Assembly: GCA_963576735.1 (NCBI GenBank)
Contig: OY755176.1
Location: forward strand, 18,709,423 to 18,773,422
Source of the DNA: Bedellia somnulentella
Taxonomy: Eukaryota; Arthropoda; Insecta; Lepidoptera; Bedelliidae
Direction of reading: 5' to 3'
DNA length: 64,000 bases
The translations under genes were made by a program, and so were the position numbers. Under the pieces are notes generated by a model. That model was not told the DNA's origin and made no database searches. It saw nothing but the letters and a program-made list of their open reading frames with translations. Positions 10,001 through 25,000 of this stretch are shown here, piece by piece (the first letter of the stretch is position 1; every line of letters starts with the position of its first letter).

Positions 10001-13000
10001 TTTTTATTGAAAATTTACCTGATGAATTTTTACTGTGTTAAATTTCTCCTTTATAAGGGATATTATGATTGGTGCAGATAAGTAAGTTTCTTTTCAGCTG
10101 CATCAAACTTGTGAGGACCTCTTGCTCTACTGCGAATTTAACAAAAAGAAGAAGAGATGTATCGATGTTTTCAGCCCGATTAAGACTTTAGACGGATACT
10201 GCTGCGCTTTCAACTACGCGGCTTTGACTGACACAGATGAGTGAGGATCTTTAACTAGTTTAATTTAAAATTTCATGAGATTTTGCTGACTTTAAGATTC
10301 AAAAGTAAATAAACTCAGTTCCAACGTTTACGCCGTAGATCTCCGAAGGCGTGAATAACTATACAAGGAATACCAATACTTATGGACATGCTGTGTATTG
10401 TCGGCTTAGAATAACACTACCCCATTTCTTCCGGTGGGTGTACGTAAGAGGCGACTAACGGTATTGGGGCTTTTAAGGGATTTTTGGGCGATGTGGTTGG
10501 AGACCCATCACCAACAACCTTTATTCCACTATCTTTTCCCGACGCAACTTCCAAAAGTGGCTTCGTGGGAACTTCAAGTTCCTTAGCTCTGGCTACCCCT
10601 TCTAGGGATTTATAGCCGTAAGTATATGTATGTATGTATTATTAATACCCACGTGATAGGTGTGATAATACGCTTTTTATAGTATATTCAGCTACATGAG
10701 TAAGTACGGCTTAGCAATGTTGGTATGGTGGATGTTTTTCCTCTTAGTTAATAACCATGATAAATTAACCACACATATAACTTTAGAAAAAAAACAAATT
10801 GGTGTAAACTGAACTCGGCATTTGAGTCCGCACTTGCAAGATAGACGGTAGTTCTCCCCAACATAGAATGATAATTTTGTTTTAAATAGCGCAAAAAGTA
10901 ATTGGTACATATGTTTAACTAACTTGCCTTTGGTTGGGGTAGGCAAAAACTACCCAACGCCACTTTGTACTCCCATGGCTAATATCAAAAGCTTCAATAA
11001 CATTATATTTTTATTCACCTACAATTCAGACACCTGCAATTTGAAATATATTTTTTCAGTAAGCTACACGACGATATTGATATTAATTATGAGCAGTATC
11101 AAGATCAGGAACATAGAACAATTCTTTCAACATCTAGATCTGGGAGGTAAGTATATACTGAAGTCTGTTCACCAAATCAACAGAAATAAAACCTTTAAAA
11201 TTTATTAAATAAAAAACACATCGAAAACAACTGATATAGATGCATTTAAGTGTTTGAATTATATTTCATTTGCATTTCCTTTTTTTTTAACTTAATGTAT
11301 TATTTGGTGAATCACATCACAATCCCTTCGGCGCGGGGCAATCTAATAAACAACAAACATTTAATTGATAGATAGGAGTGACCGAAAATTCTATACAAAT
11401 ATTATTTTGATTTTATAAACACGGCGCAGCGGTGTGTTGATTTTGTTATAAAAGTATGTTTATAATTTTATGACATAAGTTAAGAAAATACTTTGTACTT
11501 AGAATAATAACTATAAGCAGAGGACAAGATTACGATACTACGTAGAAACATACAAATAAACAACAATTAAATAAATATGTTTTATGTTTAAATACGACGT
11601 AAAACTTTCGAAGTAAATACAATTGTCCAAATTAAGTTTGTGTGATAAACACCTTGTCAGCATCCTTTATAGCTAAGGAAAAATCAACCCACTGTGATGC
11701 AGTTAGCGCAAATCCTGAGTCATAAAAATAAAAATACTTACTTACGCCATTCGTTACTATAAGGGTAGACAGAGACTATTGTTCGCCACTTTAATACATA
11801 CATAAGTCATATACTCTTCCAATCATATCATGGTATAATCTAGTTTTCTTATATGATTTCTTTTTGTTTACAGACATTCTGGATTAACTGTTCTTTTCGA
11901 TATTGATTCAAATGATATACCTCCGTGGTCGGTGGCTCCGTTCCAAGGAGCAAGGGTATTGTATAGCGTTATCTGAAATATCATTCATATTATAATATTA
12001 TGTCACACAAAATATCCTCTATTCATATACTCACCTTTCTTTACATAATAGGCTACCAACAGACTTTACTCAAATTTAGTGTTGGAAGGAAACTCAAATG
12101 TTATTCCGAATCAAGACTATATTTCTGTCTTTGAAATTCAATGGTTGCCTTGTAACTTAAGGTTTACAGTTAGGCTCCAGCAAGGTTTTGGGAAATTGTT
12201 TGAGAACTAGTATTCACATCGAGAATATAGGTTTTGTTTTAATATCATTGGGATTTATTTTATTTCCGAACTTGATTTATTTGTGTTTTATGTTTTTTTA
12301 TTTTAACGTTTATACTATTATTTATATATTTATATTGTTATATTATAAATAGCCTTTGATAACAGTTATTTGTTTTCGGTTGTTTTGATAACATTCATGT
12401 TAAACATATTGCAAGTAACATTCGCTTAGTAAAAATACTAAAAAAAGGGTGTATGAAACAATAAATAACCATTTGTACGTATATATTTATTTTCTTAATG
12501 AACATACCATTTACATTTAACATTGAACATTCATTACAAGAATTCCCATTTCTGTAGCTCTGGCTACTATACTGTGGCATTCATGTGAGTATAAGATAGT
12601 ATCTAGGTATGTATGTTTAAAACGCTTTTTATTTTGCAATGCTAAGGTCTCTGGTGGTAAATAAAATATAATTAATAAGATAAATTAGAAAGTAAAACAA
12701 GAACAAAACTTATGGTCACAAAAATAACGAAATACGTAAAACCAACAAAAAACTAGAGATAATAAATATTTCCTCTTTCTGGAAAGTATTAATAACAATT
12801 AACAAAAACATATTTGATACCTGTAAAGTGCTCGGCCATATTCGCAGATCAATGCGTCGTATTTCATGCAAAGACCAATCATCTGTACAGTGATATTTTT
12901 TCAGATACATGTTAGTGATCCAAACGATTTTCCAGAAATAACAATTATAACCAAATTGATCCAAGAAAATCAGATCCTGGACATCATTGTGGAGCCCCAG

Positions 13001-16000
13001 ATCTTTGTTAGCGACTCAAATATCCGGAGGGTACCGATAGAGATACGAAATTGTTGGTTTCATGATGAAATTTTTCTTGTCTCCACCGACCGGTACAGCT
13101 ATGAAACATGCTCCACTGAATGCCGAATGCAAAACTACCTGGAGAATTGTGGATGCGTTCCGTTTAAATATCCTGTTGGTGAGTTCATAAATTACGCATT
13201 ATTATCATATTCGTCTATCTATACTATAATAAGACTGTACCGAGGTCAAAACTGTACATTGAAGAAGAGAATATAAAAACCGGAGGCATATGTTTAATTT
13301 TTAATACAGAACCAAATTTGCGCTTTTTGAAAAAAATATATGTCTGTCTGTCTGTTTTTCTGTCTGTATGTCCGGTCATCACGTTTTACACAATTAATTT
13401 CTTCATTGCCGTGGCGTGTAGTGTCGGCTTAGGATAACACTACCCCATTTCTACCAGCGGGTGATCGTAAAAGGCGACTAAGGGTATAGGGGCTCTTTAA
13501 GTGATTTTTGGGCGATGTGGTTGGATACCCATCACCATTAACATTTTTTATTATTACCGTCCTTTCCCCAATCAACTTCCAAAAGTGGCTGTGGAATTTC
13601 TCATTCCAAAGCTCTGACTACCCCTGTTAAGGGATTTATAGTCGTAATTATATCTATGTTTGAATTCTTTCATTGAACGACTTTATCAGACTCTTCATTA
13701 ATAGTCTTTTTGGAAAAAATAGGGGTTTCATCCATTTAATCAATTGTCCATTATCAATAGAATAACTACTAGATATAAAGCTTATCAAATATTTGAAGTC
13801 AACACTAACGTCTGCGTGGCCAGTGGTTTGGTTAATACCAATCGAACGGAAAACTCATATTATCGAATCTCGGAGTTCATAATCTTTTTGCTTTGTGTTA
13901 GCTTAGAATAATAACAAGCACTATTTCCTTTTTTTCCCATTCAACTATTCGAATTTGTATGAATGAAGATTATTGAAAGTATATTGTATGGATTTTGCGT
14001 ATTAATTTGGTAGATCTAAAAATATGTCCATAACTTTTATTTTTTAAATTATTTTTCAACTAATATTCCCATAGATATATTAAGCTATACTTACACATAA
14101 ATTATTATTCTGTTTGTTGTATTTAGCTTCAGAATGCATAGTTTATATATAATAGCATATATCTCAATTTTAATTTAGTACCGCCATCTATGACTGATTA
14201 GCCGCAATCTCTCACACATCACCAACGGTCAGTGTAGGGGGCAGCACCGGACCGACATCGCAGCGCTAAACTGCTATCTATACTTACTAAAGATATTCTC
14301 ATTTTTGAACATAGAAATTGGTACAAAATGGTTTGTTTCATGATTCTTATGAACAATGAAAAAGGTTTTTTGGAACTCACCTAGGGGGTGGGGAGGGATT
14401 AAAATATAGTATCCAGATTTTTGACATTTTGTATCTATAAATTTTAAACTTAATGCGATTGACTGATATAACCACAACAAAAACGCATGTATGAAATTCA
14501 TCTATCAATCATTCATGAGCATATATTAACGGCCATAAATCCTAAAAAGGGTGGCCACATCTTCAGTGATAGTAATTCTTTATTCACTTTTGTAAGTTGA
14601 ATGGGGAAAAGGCAGTCAAATGGTCCAACTACATCGCCCAATAATCACTTAAAAAGTCTTAATGTTTTTTATATCTATCACAACGCCCGTGGGATTAAAA
14701 AAATATAAAAAACAGAAGTTAAGATAGTGTTTTGGTATTTTGGATGTGAACCGGATGCAAAAAAATTAGTCCAAGCGGACACAGTCGCGGGCAAAAAGCT
14801 AATCTATACCAATATTATAAAGAGGAAAGGTTTGATTTTTTGTTTGTTTGTTTGTTTGAATTGAATAGGCTCCAAAACTACTGGACGGATTTGAAAAATT
14901 CTTTCACTGTTTTGATGCTACACTATTTCCGAGTGACAAAGGCTATATTTCATTTTCAAAAAAATTAGGGGTCCTTACGTAAACTTCAAAAATGTAACCC
15001 AAGGTGTTAAAAAAATACCAAAAAAAATCCTTACATCGCGTGCGCTGCGTAAAATATTGACAATAGAATAAAATTATGTACTACAATTTTATAGACCAAA
15101 TCATTATCTAAAAAAAATGCCGCGACAGCATGTCTCTAACTATTATAGTTATCTCACAACAAGCGTCATTATATAAAATTATTTAAAAATTAAATTAAAA
15201 TCCTGCTTTAGAAAAGGCTATTTATTTGTACCTATCTAATCCTTATAAAAAAACGTATATATTATTTCAGACTACTTCAATACCCTTATATTACTTTTTG
15301 AATTATTCTATTCGAACATTCCATTCGAAAGTTATCTTGAATTAAAAAAAATGATAAAACTAGTAAGTTGTTGCAGGCGTCACGAAGGGGTACGGGAGGC
15401 TGCTTATCAAAGAGTTAAAGCAAAATTTAATTGTAGCGACTATTATCACTGGCCCAGCAGCCGGTCAATTAGCTCATATACCGAGGATACCGATGATCCC
15501 AACTGATCTGCCAATTTTATTTAAACGGCTACAATTTCCGGTTAAAACATCTTTTGCTTCAACAATTAATAAGTCCCAAGGCCAAACCTTCAAATTAGTA
15601 GGGATTGACCTGCGAAAGAATTGTTTTACTCACGGTCAATTGTACGTTGGCCTGTCGCTGTTTTGCTGCCACAAAATACAACAACGTCAAATATTGTTTA
15701 CAGGGAAGCTCTAACTCTATAAATTGAATGGCTTTTGATGTAATTACTCATTATGAAAAATAAAAAAAAATAAAAAAATATCTAAATATAAATACAAAAA
15801 AATATAACATACATACATACATATACTCACGGCTATAAATCCCTAGAAGGGGTAGCCAGAGCTAAGGAATCAGAAATTCCTCAGCCACTTTTGGAAGTTG
15901 TGTGGGTAAAAGATGGTGAAATAAAGGTTGTTGGTGATGGATCTCCCACCGCATCGCCCAAAAATCCCTCAAAAGCCCCAAAACCGTTAGTCGCCTCTTA

Positions 16001-19000
16001 CGTACACCCACCGGAAGAAATAGGGTAGTGCTATTCTAAGCCGACACTACACAGCAAAAAAATATAACATAGCTTAAAACTTAAAAGAAATATATTTAAA
16101 TAATAATACATGTAATAAAATAAAAAACAAAATGTTAATGATAATTTATGCCCGAGCGAAGCCGGGACGGGCTGCTAGTACTTACATAAAATAGGCAGAG
16201 AATATTGATTGCTTCGCTGTGACCTTGTAAATAAATCGACCTGCATTTTCGAGCATCAATCTTTCTACACATATTTTATTTATTATTATTGCATTCGTGA
16301 TGTGTGCTGTTTAAAAAAAATCCATTTGATTTATATTGTTCCTGAATGGATGTCATCTACTGACATTACCTTAAAGTATGTCTACATTTATATCTCTCTG
16401 ACCAACGTCCGGACTCACAAAGCCGTCTCAGGTTACTATAACAAAAGCTTGATGACACGGCAGCGTCTTCTATGACACATTTATACATTCATAATATACT
16501 TATGCATTCAGAATTCTAAAAAAGATAGCAAGTGTTTATGAATTGGATTTAACTCAGCTAATTTTAAACTTAGTGGGAGTTTGTTAATACATACATACAT
16601 ACATATACTCACGGCTATATTTCCCTAGAAGGGGTAGCCAGAGCTAAGGAATTATAAATTCCTCAGCCACTCTTGGAAGTTGAGTGGGGATAAGATGGTA
16701 AAAATAAAGGTTTTTGGTGATCGGTCTCCAACCGCATCGCCCAAAAATCCAATAAAAAGCCCCAAATACCCTGAGTCGCCTCTTACGACACCCGTGGGTA
16801 GAAAGGGTTAGCGATATTCTAAGCCGGCACTACACGGCAATTTGTTAATGTTGCCATTTATTTCCCATTACCATTCATGTTGACTTAACTAGTCAAACAT
16901 TTATATCGACGGTTAAAAGGTAATAGTTTATTTTTTATAACCACCTTTCAGATAAAAATTGCCTAAAATGTGGTTGGTTACATCAAAATGCTATACTAAA
17001 ACACAATTTTTGGTCTAGGCGTAAGCGACAAAAATTGCATCAGAAAAAGTGTCGCCTATGCCTTATTACCTTTTAACCGTCGATGTATAATATGTATACA
17101 TATATACGTATATATGTTTATATATATGTATGTATGTATGTGTATGTATATGTATGTATGTATGTGTATGTATGTAATTAACAAAAGGTACTCATATTAA
17201 AAATCAACATGAATTAATAATATATGTTTTTAAAAAAAAAATACAATATATTTTAACAAAAATCATTACACAGTCATCCATGCTCATCACATAAATATTG
17301 CTCTCAGCGGGGATCAAACCCGCATCGTCGAAGTTATGAAGTAAATTTTTCCTCAACCTCATTGGAAACTCAATAGTAATATTCAAAAAGAATAATAATA
17401 GGTTGACATGACATACAACAATAAAATAAAATTTAAATCCATAACTTTTGTCCATTTGATAAGTAATTTACTATTCTTACTACTATTATATATTTCGTAT
17501 TCTTGGAATTTAAAAATTAAGTTTAATTGATTCTACCCAACTTATGCAACTTCAATTTTACAACGAACTCTTTTCATTTGTTTGTTTTACAAATAAAATT
17601 TAATTCAAAGCTTCATAATGTATTTTATACAAAATTGTTTAGGTTCATCCAGTTGATGAAAAATTCCCGATACAGATGTATTTTGTGTCCGTAACTATCA
17701 TAAAATTTATAAGTCGAGATCGTATTAAGGCTAAACGCAAAAATATACTAAAATCTGGAACATCATCTTAAACAATGTATAGTATTTATTAATGTTATAC
17801 GTAGTAGCTGTAAAAACAGAAATAGTTAATAAGACAAGAATAAGATATATATGCATTTTTGTTTGTATTCATATTATATTAGTGCGTCCTGCCAGTGTTA
17901 ACGTATGGTGCGAAAACGTGGACACTCACGGCTGGACTAGTCCACCAATTCAAAGTCACTCACAGAGCGATGGGGCAAGCTATGCTCGGCTCACTCTGTT
18001 GGATCGCATCAAAAATGAAGTGATCTGACATAGAACTAAAGTGGCTGACGTAGCTCAAAGGATCAGCAAGTTGAAGTGGCAGTGGGCTGGTCATATCTGC
18101 CGAAGAACCGATAACCGCTGGGGAAGACGAGTTCTTGAACGGAGACCACGCACTGGCAGACACAGTGTGGGGCGCCCTCCAGCCCGCTGGACCGACGACC
18201 TAAAGCAGGTGGCCGGGAGTGGTTGGATGAGGCTGGCTGAGGATAGGAAGAGGTGGCGCGCCATGGGAGATGCCTATGTCCAGCAGTGGACGAGCGTGGG
18301 CTGATGATGATGATGATTATATTAGTAAATTTAGGAGTGGTATTAATTAAAGCGTGTCCGTACTAATATTGGCTCGAGCGAGGTCATTATACATAGAATA
18401 GTAATAATCACATAAATTACTACTTTACGGTGATTTTGTACAATACAATTTCATTGCAGGGTAAATAGGAAACTTTTTCTTTTCATTTTTCGATGTGTAT
18501 AATGTTGACAATAACAACCTCAGTTTTTTTTCTTCTTTTCTTTTGTGTTTAATGAACAGGAAAAGGGTTTTTTAACCATGCAGCCTAGTCATTTGTTACG
18601 ACGACGCCACAGAATTCTAAATTTTTGGATTGTGGCTTCTTTCTTATTACTTTAATAATTTCGCCAATGTGTGTTGCAAATTGCCTTGTAAATTATTACA
18701 TTTTATGTACTTACATATTGGAGCAAAATTAACTTTTTTTAATGTTACTTATTTTCGAGGTTTCTTTTAAATTGCTTACATTCTTGGAACTATTTATATA
18801 ATGTATAATAGTTTTTCATCCACCCAGCTGGCAAGTGGTGGTTTCATTGTTTGTATTTTTTTGGTATACAAACCTATAAGTTTTTTAATTATTATTGATA
18901 ATTATTTATTATTATACATATATATATATCGTATATATTCATTATATATTTAAATACACACTTAATTTTTATAGTCTATAATAATTATGCAACAAAACCC

Positions 19001-22000
19001 GAGTGATGATGATATGAGTGATGTTTACAAATCCTTCTCTTCCTCTGACGATGACTTAGACAGTAGTTGCAGCTTTTACAGTGTTCCCTCACTAGCTGAA
19101 ACGATACATGCCCATTTCTCTCCACTTCATACAAATTTTAACATTATTCATAGTAACGCTCAAAGCATACCAGCTCACTTTCCCGATATGTTATCTTCAT
19201 TCAATAGTAACAGTATTCACGCAATTCTTGTTTCTGAATCTTGGCTCAAACCATGTCTTCCCTCAGCTTCATACTCTTTACCAGGTTTTCAGCTAATAAG
19301 AAACGATCGTGTAAACGGCCGTGGTGGCGGAGTTGCTATCTTTCTCCGGGCCCATATTCCATATCGTTATCAGCACCTCAACCCAACCCCCGCCATCAAA
19401 TGCCGGTGAACACCTTTTCTTAGAATTAGTCTTAGTACATAATAAGGTTTTATTGGGTGTCTATTATAGTCCGTCACTTCAATTATTTTTTTTTCCTTAT
19501 TTTGAGAAGATCTTAGAAGATCTCACCCCCTCTTACGATCACTCAATTATTAAGGGTGACTTCAATACCTGCCTCTTAAAAAGTGATACGCGTTCTAAAT
19601 CCCTAACTTCGATATTCCATGGCAGTAATTTTCATATATTACCCCTTAATGCCACTCATAACTTACCAAATTGCACGCCATCTCTTCTCGACCTTATAGC
19701 GGTCTCCTCCCCTAACCACGTGGCTCTGCATGGCCAAACTGCTGCAGATGCTTTTTCTCATCACGATCTAATACTCTTGTCCTATAAAGTCCGGCCCCCT
19801 AAAGATGAGTCTAAAATTCTTCTGCAGCGCAGTTTTGGTAGTATAGATCTGGATAAGCTGAGACATGATGCTTCTAATATTGACTGGATGACATGTACCA
19901 CAGCGGCTACTATCGATGAACAAGTCAACACTTTTAATACAAAACTTACGGCACTGTACGATATTCACGCTCCCGTTAAATCAGTTACAATGATGCATTT
20001 TCCGGCACCATGGCTCACAGACGAAAATAGGGATCTATTGATGAAAAAAGCACGAGCCAAGTCAAAATTTAAATCACGACCATCAGACGTAAACAAGGAA
20101 AAGTATGTGTTGATTCGGAATCAAGTGTAGTCAGTCAATGAAGTGTACGGATGCACAGCGAAACCACATCCACGAATCCGTTGAAAATGGCAATCCAGCT
20201 AAAGTCTGGAAGTTTCTTAGATCCTTAGGAGTTGGAAAATCTCGTCATGATTCTATGCCAAAAGATCTAGACATCACTTCGCTTAACAACCATTTTTTCA
20301 CAACATCTACTTTTGCTAATACTAAGTCCTTCTCTGAATATTGTCCTATATCTATTCTGCCATTCCTCTCTAAAGTACTTAAACGACTGGTACATAAACA
20401 GTTAAGTAATTTTCTCACTAGGAATGATCTGCTTAACCCCTTCTAATCTGGTTTCCGCCCTTCCCATAGTACTGTAACGGCTTTGATCAAAATAACTGAT
20501 GACATGCGTTTGGGAATGGATAAAGGACTGCTGACTGTTTTAGCACTGCTTGATTTTAGTAGCGCCTTTAATACGGTTGACTTCGAAATATTACTTGCTT
20601 TACTTTGTTCTCTTAACATATCTCCAACGGTAGTTGACTGGTTTCGTAGTTATCTACTGGGGCGTCGGAAGAGCATTCACCTCGAAGATGCCATGTCTCC
20701 GTGGATTGAGTTAAATGCCGGTGTTCCACAAGGTGGTGTGTTGTCTCCTCTCTTATTCGCTATATTTATTAACTCCATTTCTCATAAATTTACTTCTTCC
20801 TACCACCTTTATGCAGATGATCTTTTGATTTACACACAGGCTAATTTTGAACAAATAAATATGTCCATAAGTTTAATTAATAATGATTTAACGCAAATTT
20901 TGAAATGGAGTGAAGCATATGGATTGAAAGTTAATCCGAATAAAACGCAAATAATAATAGTTGGTAGCTCACGCATTGTTTCCAAGATTGATTATAAATC
21001 ACTGCCGCCTGTTTTATTTGATGGCACATCCATTCCTTTCAGCGCTGCTGTAAAAAACCTTGGTGTGATGATAGATAGCACCTTATCTTGGGTGCCGCAA
21101 CTAGAATTAGTAAGCCGGAGGCTGTTTGCGTCAGCAGAGTCCCTCAGGAGGCTTCGTAACTTTCTCCCTACTGCTACCAAAACTGCGTTAGCCCAATCTC
21201 TTCTACTACCTATTCTTGATTATGCTGACACCTGCTATCTCGATCTAACTGAAGATCAACTGAACAAACTTGAGCGCTTACAAAATTTATGTATTAGGTT
21301 TATTTTCGGACTGCGTAAATATGACCATGTCTCTGCGTATCGCAATAAACTTCAGTGGCTTCCAATTTGTCTCCGCCGAAATTCACATACTCTGTCTCTC
21401 CTGTACTCTATCTTGTTTAATCCTGCCACCCCCTCCTACCTTAAAGAGCGTTTCCAATTCCTTCACTCTTCACATGACCTCAATCTGCGTTCTTACCACA
21501 ATCTTTTGTTGAGTACCCCTTCCCATTCCACCATTTTTTACAGTTCCTCCTTTACCGTCCAGGCTGTACAACTATGGAACGGTCTTCCTGTAGAGGTGCG
21601 ATTAGCCAAGTCTCTCCCTATTTTCAAGAACATGGTAAAAAAACACTTCCTCTCCGAAACACTATAATATTATTTGTGTTGCATACAAAAGTTTATATAT
21701 TCTATTATATATGTCGTAAAATTTATATATGTATTTTATTTAAAAATCTTTATATATATTGCATATGTATTTTATTTATTGAATATTATTTAATTTATGG
21801 AATACTATATGGAAGTGTGTTAGAACTTAATAATATATTATTATTATTATAATAGTTCGGAAGAAAATCATACCGCGATTTAAATTCAAGCAACGCCATC
21901 TAGTTCCATCGAGAGGTACTAGAATTCAACTTTTATTTTGTTTGTTGCCCCCGACAACAAAGTGTTCCCCACTCAACCTTAGTGTTTCCTTTTAAACTCC

Positions 22001-25000
22001 CAGCTACATAGCTCACTTCACTTCAAACAACGGGTGATGCAATCGCTTTAGCCATGAATGATGCTATTCTGAACATAACAAACTGAATACACCTTTATCT
22101 AAATAAACTAACATGAATGATTCGGTTTGTTTCAGACAAATTCACGCCACTTTGTGAGCTTCGAGACGTGCCATGCCTTCATGAACTATCTGGTAAGTAA
22201 TTGCGATGACAAACACAGCATTCATACCGTATATCTGATATATAATAACATAACATAAACGTTCACGCTGAATATCCCCGAAGGCGTTGGCAGAGGTACT
22301 AATCTTCTGAACATCACGTGACTTTGTCACCTGGTGTTCAGAGTACCCACGTTTTGCATGGACAGTGTACTCACGTGATAGGGGGCAGGCCTATCGCCGT
22401 TTTGTACGAATACACTGTCACATGACTAAGTACAACTCAGCCATGTGGGTTTCCTCACGATGTTTTCCCTCACCGTTAACAACCATGATAAATTAACCAC
22501 ACATATGTCTTTAGAAAAGACAAATTGGTGTAGGCCCGACCCAGGATTTGAACACTAGTCGTTTACACGATAACCGAGTGTTCTACCCACTGGGCTATCA
22601 CGGTTGCTATCTGATATATCTTCAATCATTTTGAATTTCATCCAATTTTAAACCATTCGGTGTTCAGAAAACTCATTTATTTTCCATATATTATACTAGC
22701 ATAAAAGGCTAGATCGCGGATGACTGATTACAAAAGATGACAATAAAAATAAGTTCACCGTCATCATTGTTGAGAAATGAAACTAAATAATCTGACTTCA
22801 AAAAGGACTCAAATCTCAAACGTTCATGTCGTATACCACAATTAACAACCATGATGAGTGAACCACTCATATGACTTTAGAAATTACAAATTGGTGCGGT
22901 CCCGACCCGGGTGTCCTACCAACTGAGCTGTCACGTTTGGTTATGACTCCAGAGATTAGTCCCATCACTTTGAATGCTATTTTAAATTCATGAATAATCT
23001 CCAACTTGAAGTAGGAACAGTCTAAATACGTCATTTACATATATATGATATGATAATTTATTAAACATTTTGGTTCAAAGAATTCGAGATTTAATTTAAG
23101 AAGCATTTTACTTTAGTTTCTAAATCTTATTATCTTAGTTCTTATCTTAATTCTTTATCAATATTGAACATCGCAACTGCCCCGTTGCTTGCACATAAAA
23201 TGAGCCTAAGGTAACGGTGTTTAATTATAACCCAATGTGATTACTTCACTTCTATTTAAAATTATATTTATTTTTGATATGTGGGTATTAAACGTGTCGA
23301 CCGAATTTTATTAAACGGCAGATTTTATTAGTTTATTGATAAATTTGGCGGGATCAGGTAAAAACCCAATAAATTATTAAACTATTACATACATAAATAC
23401 ATAAACTCACGGCCATAAATCCCTAAAAGGGGTAGCCAGAGCTTCAGAGCTAGAAACTTCTCAGCCACATTTGGAAGTTGATAGGGAACAAGATGGTAGT
23501 AGTAAAGTGTTGTTGGTGATGGGTCTCCAACCGTATCGCCCAAAAAATTTATTTAAAAAGCCTTATTATCATAGTCGCCTTTTACGACACCGAGTAGAAA
23601 GAAGTAGTGACATTATTAGATGTCACTACGCTACGGTTAAGAATTTCACTGTTAGCACCAATATTTAAAAATAAAAACAAATTTTCTATTGAACTGGATA
23701 TGCGCTTTAATTAACGAGAGTATATATATTTGTTTTTATCAAAAGTTACAGGAACAATGAATGTGACTTGCAAATGCTATTTGGAGTGTTCAGATAAAAA
23801 GTATTTGGCAAAGAGGAGATTACTTCCGCTGAGCGACAGATCTATCCCGACCGGATTTCAGTAAGTTTGTTTTAGCAAATTCGGTTCTATTTTATTCAAT
23901 CCATTCAGAAGTTTTAGTGGTGGCGGTGCTGCCGGTTCGTTATGGTGGTTTAGGCGTGCGTTGTATGTGGGCTAGGTCCTTTAGTCCGTAGTTTGCCTTT
24001 GTTTCTGTCTTCTGTGCATGGGGTGGCGGGCTTAGTCACTAGCGTTCTAGGTACTAATGGTGACAATTTCTGTTTGCCCTATGCAGAAGAGGCTGTGGCG
24101 GAGTGGTTGACTCGTAGCCCGTGTACCGGTAAGTCGGAGCACCCCGAGGTTCAGAGGTATTGGGATGACGAGTTGGCAAAGAGGGTCTTGGACAGTTTGA
24201 AGCAGACTTGTGAGGGAGTAGATCTTGCAAGATTAAAAGCAGTGTCAAGACCAGAGTCCGGTGCGTGGCTTCATGCCCTGCCGTCACCGCAGCTAGGAAC
24301 TTTCTTGGACAACGATAGTCTTAGAATAGCTGTGGCACTCCGGCTTGGCTGTAAACTGCGTGAGAGGCATCGTTGTTTTTGTGGCGCGGTGGTAGAGGTA
24401 AATGGCCATCATGGTTTGAAGAGTTAAAGGTGTGTTGGTGCCTTTCCGCGCCATCATGCCTTGAACGACATTATTCGGAGGGCGCTGATATCTGCCAATG
24501 TTCCGTGTGTGGTGGAGCCGCCGGGTTTGAGCCGGACGGATGGTAAGCGGCCGGATGGGCTCACTTTGGTTCCGTGGGAGTGATGAATGTGCTTAATTTG
24601 GGATGCAACGTGTGTTAGCACTTATGCTCCAACACATCTGCCCTCGACCATCAGACAAGCAGGTGCTGCTGCAGAGTCGGCTTCAAGGCTTAAGCACAAG
24701 AAGTACGAACCCCTTTAAGCTAATTACTTTTTCGTCCCGGTGGCGTTTGAGACATCTGGTGTTTGGGGTTCCGAGGCCTTTACCTTCATAAGGGACATTG
24801 ACAGGAGGCTCCGCGAACATGGCTATGATGCTCGTGCTGGTGCTTTTTGAGACAAAGACTCTCGGTGGCAATCCAGCGGGGCAATGCGGCGGGCATCATG
24901 GGTGCATTTGCGGATGAGTCTGTTTGTAGATAACTCATTTATTAAAGTTTATTGTTATAGACATGTAGTTCTCATTTAACGGTTTGTGTATTTTTAAATA

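Larger units (their letters stand above)
14803..16178 (+). mobile_element. Helitron with helicase fragment
   Basis: Begins A|TCTATACCAATATTATAAAG and ends GCCCG...CGGGC (hairpin 16150-16172), then TGCTAG|T. Both ends are the standard TC and hairpin-CTAG signals, with no TSD. It starts exactly at the 3' end of the preceding Helitron. An nRTE copy (15806-16055) lies inside, near the 3' end. Confidence 0.85.
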
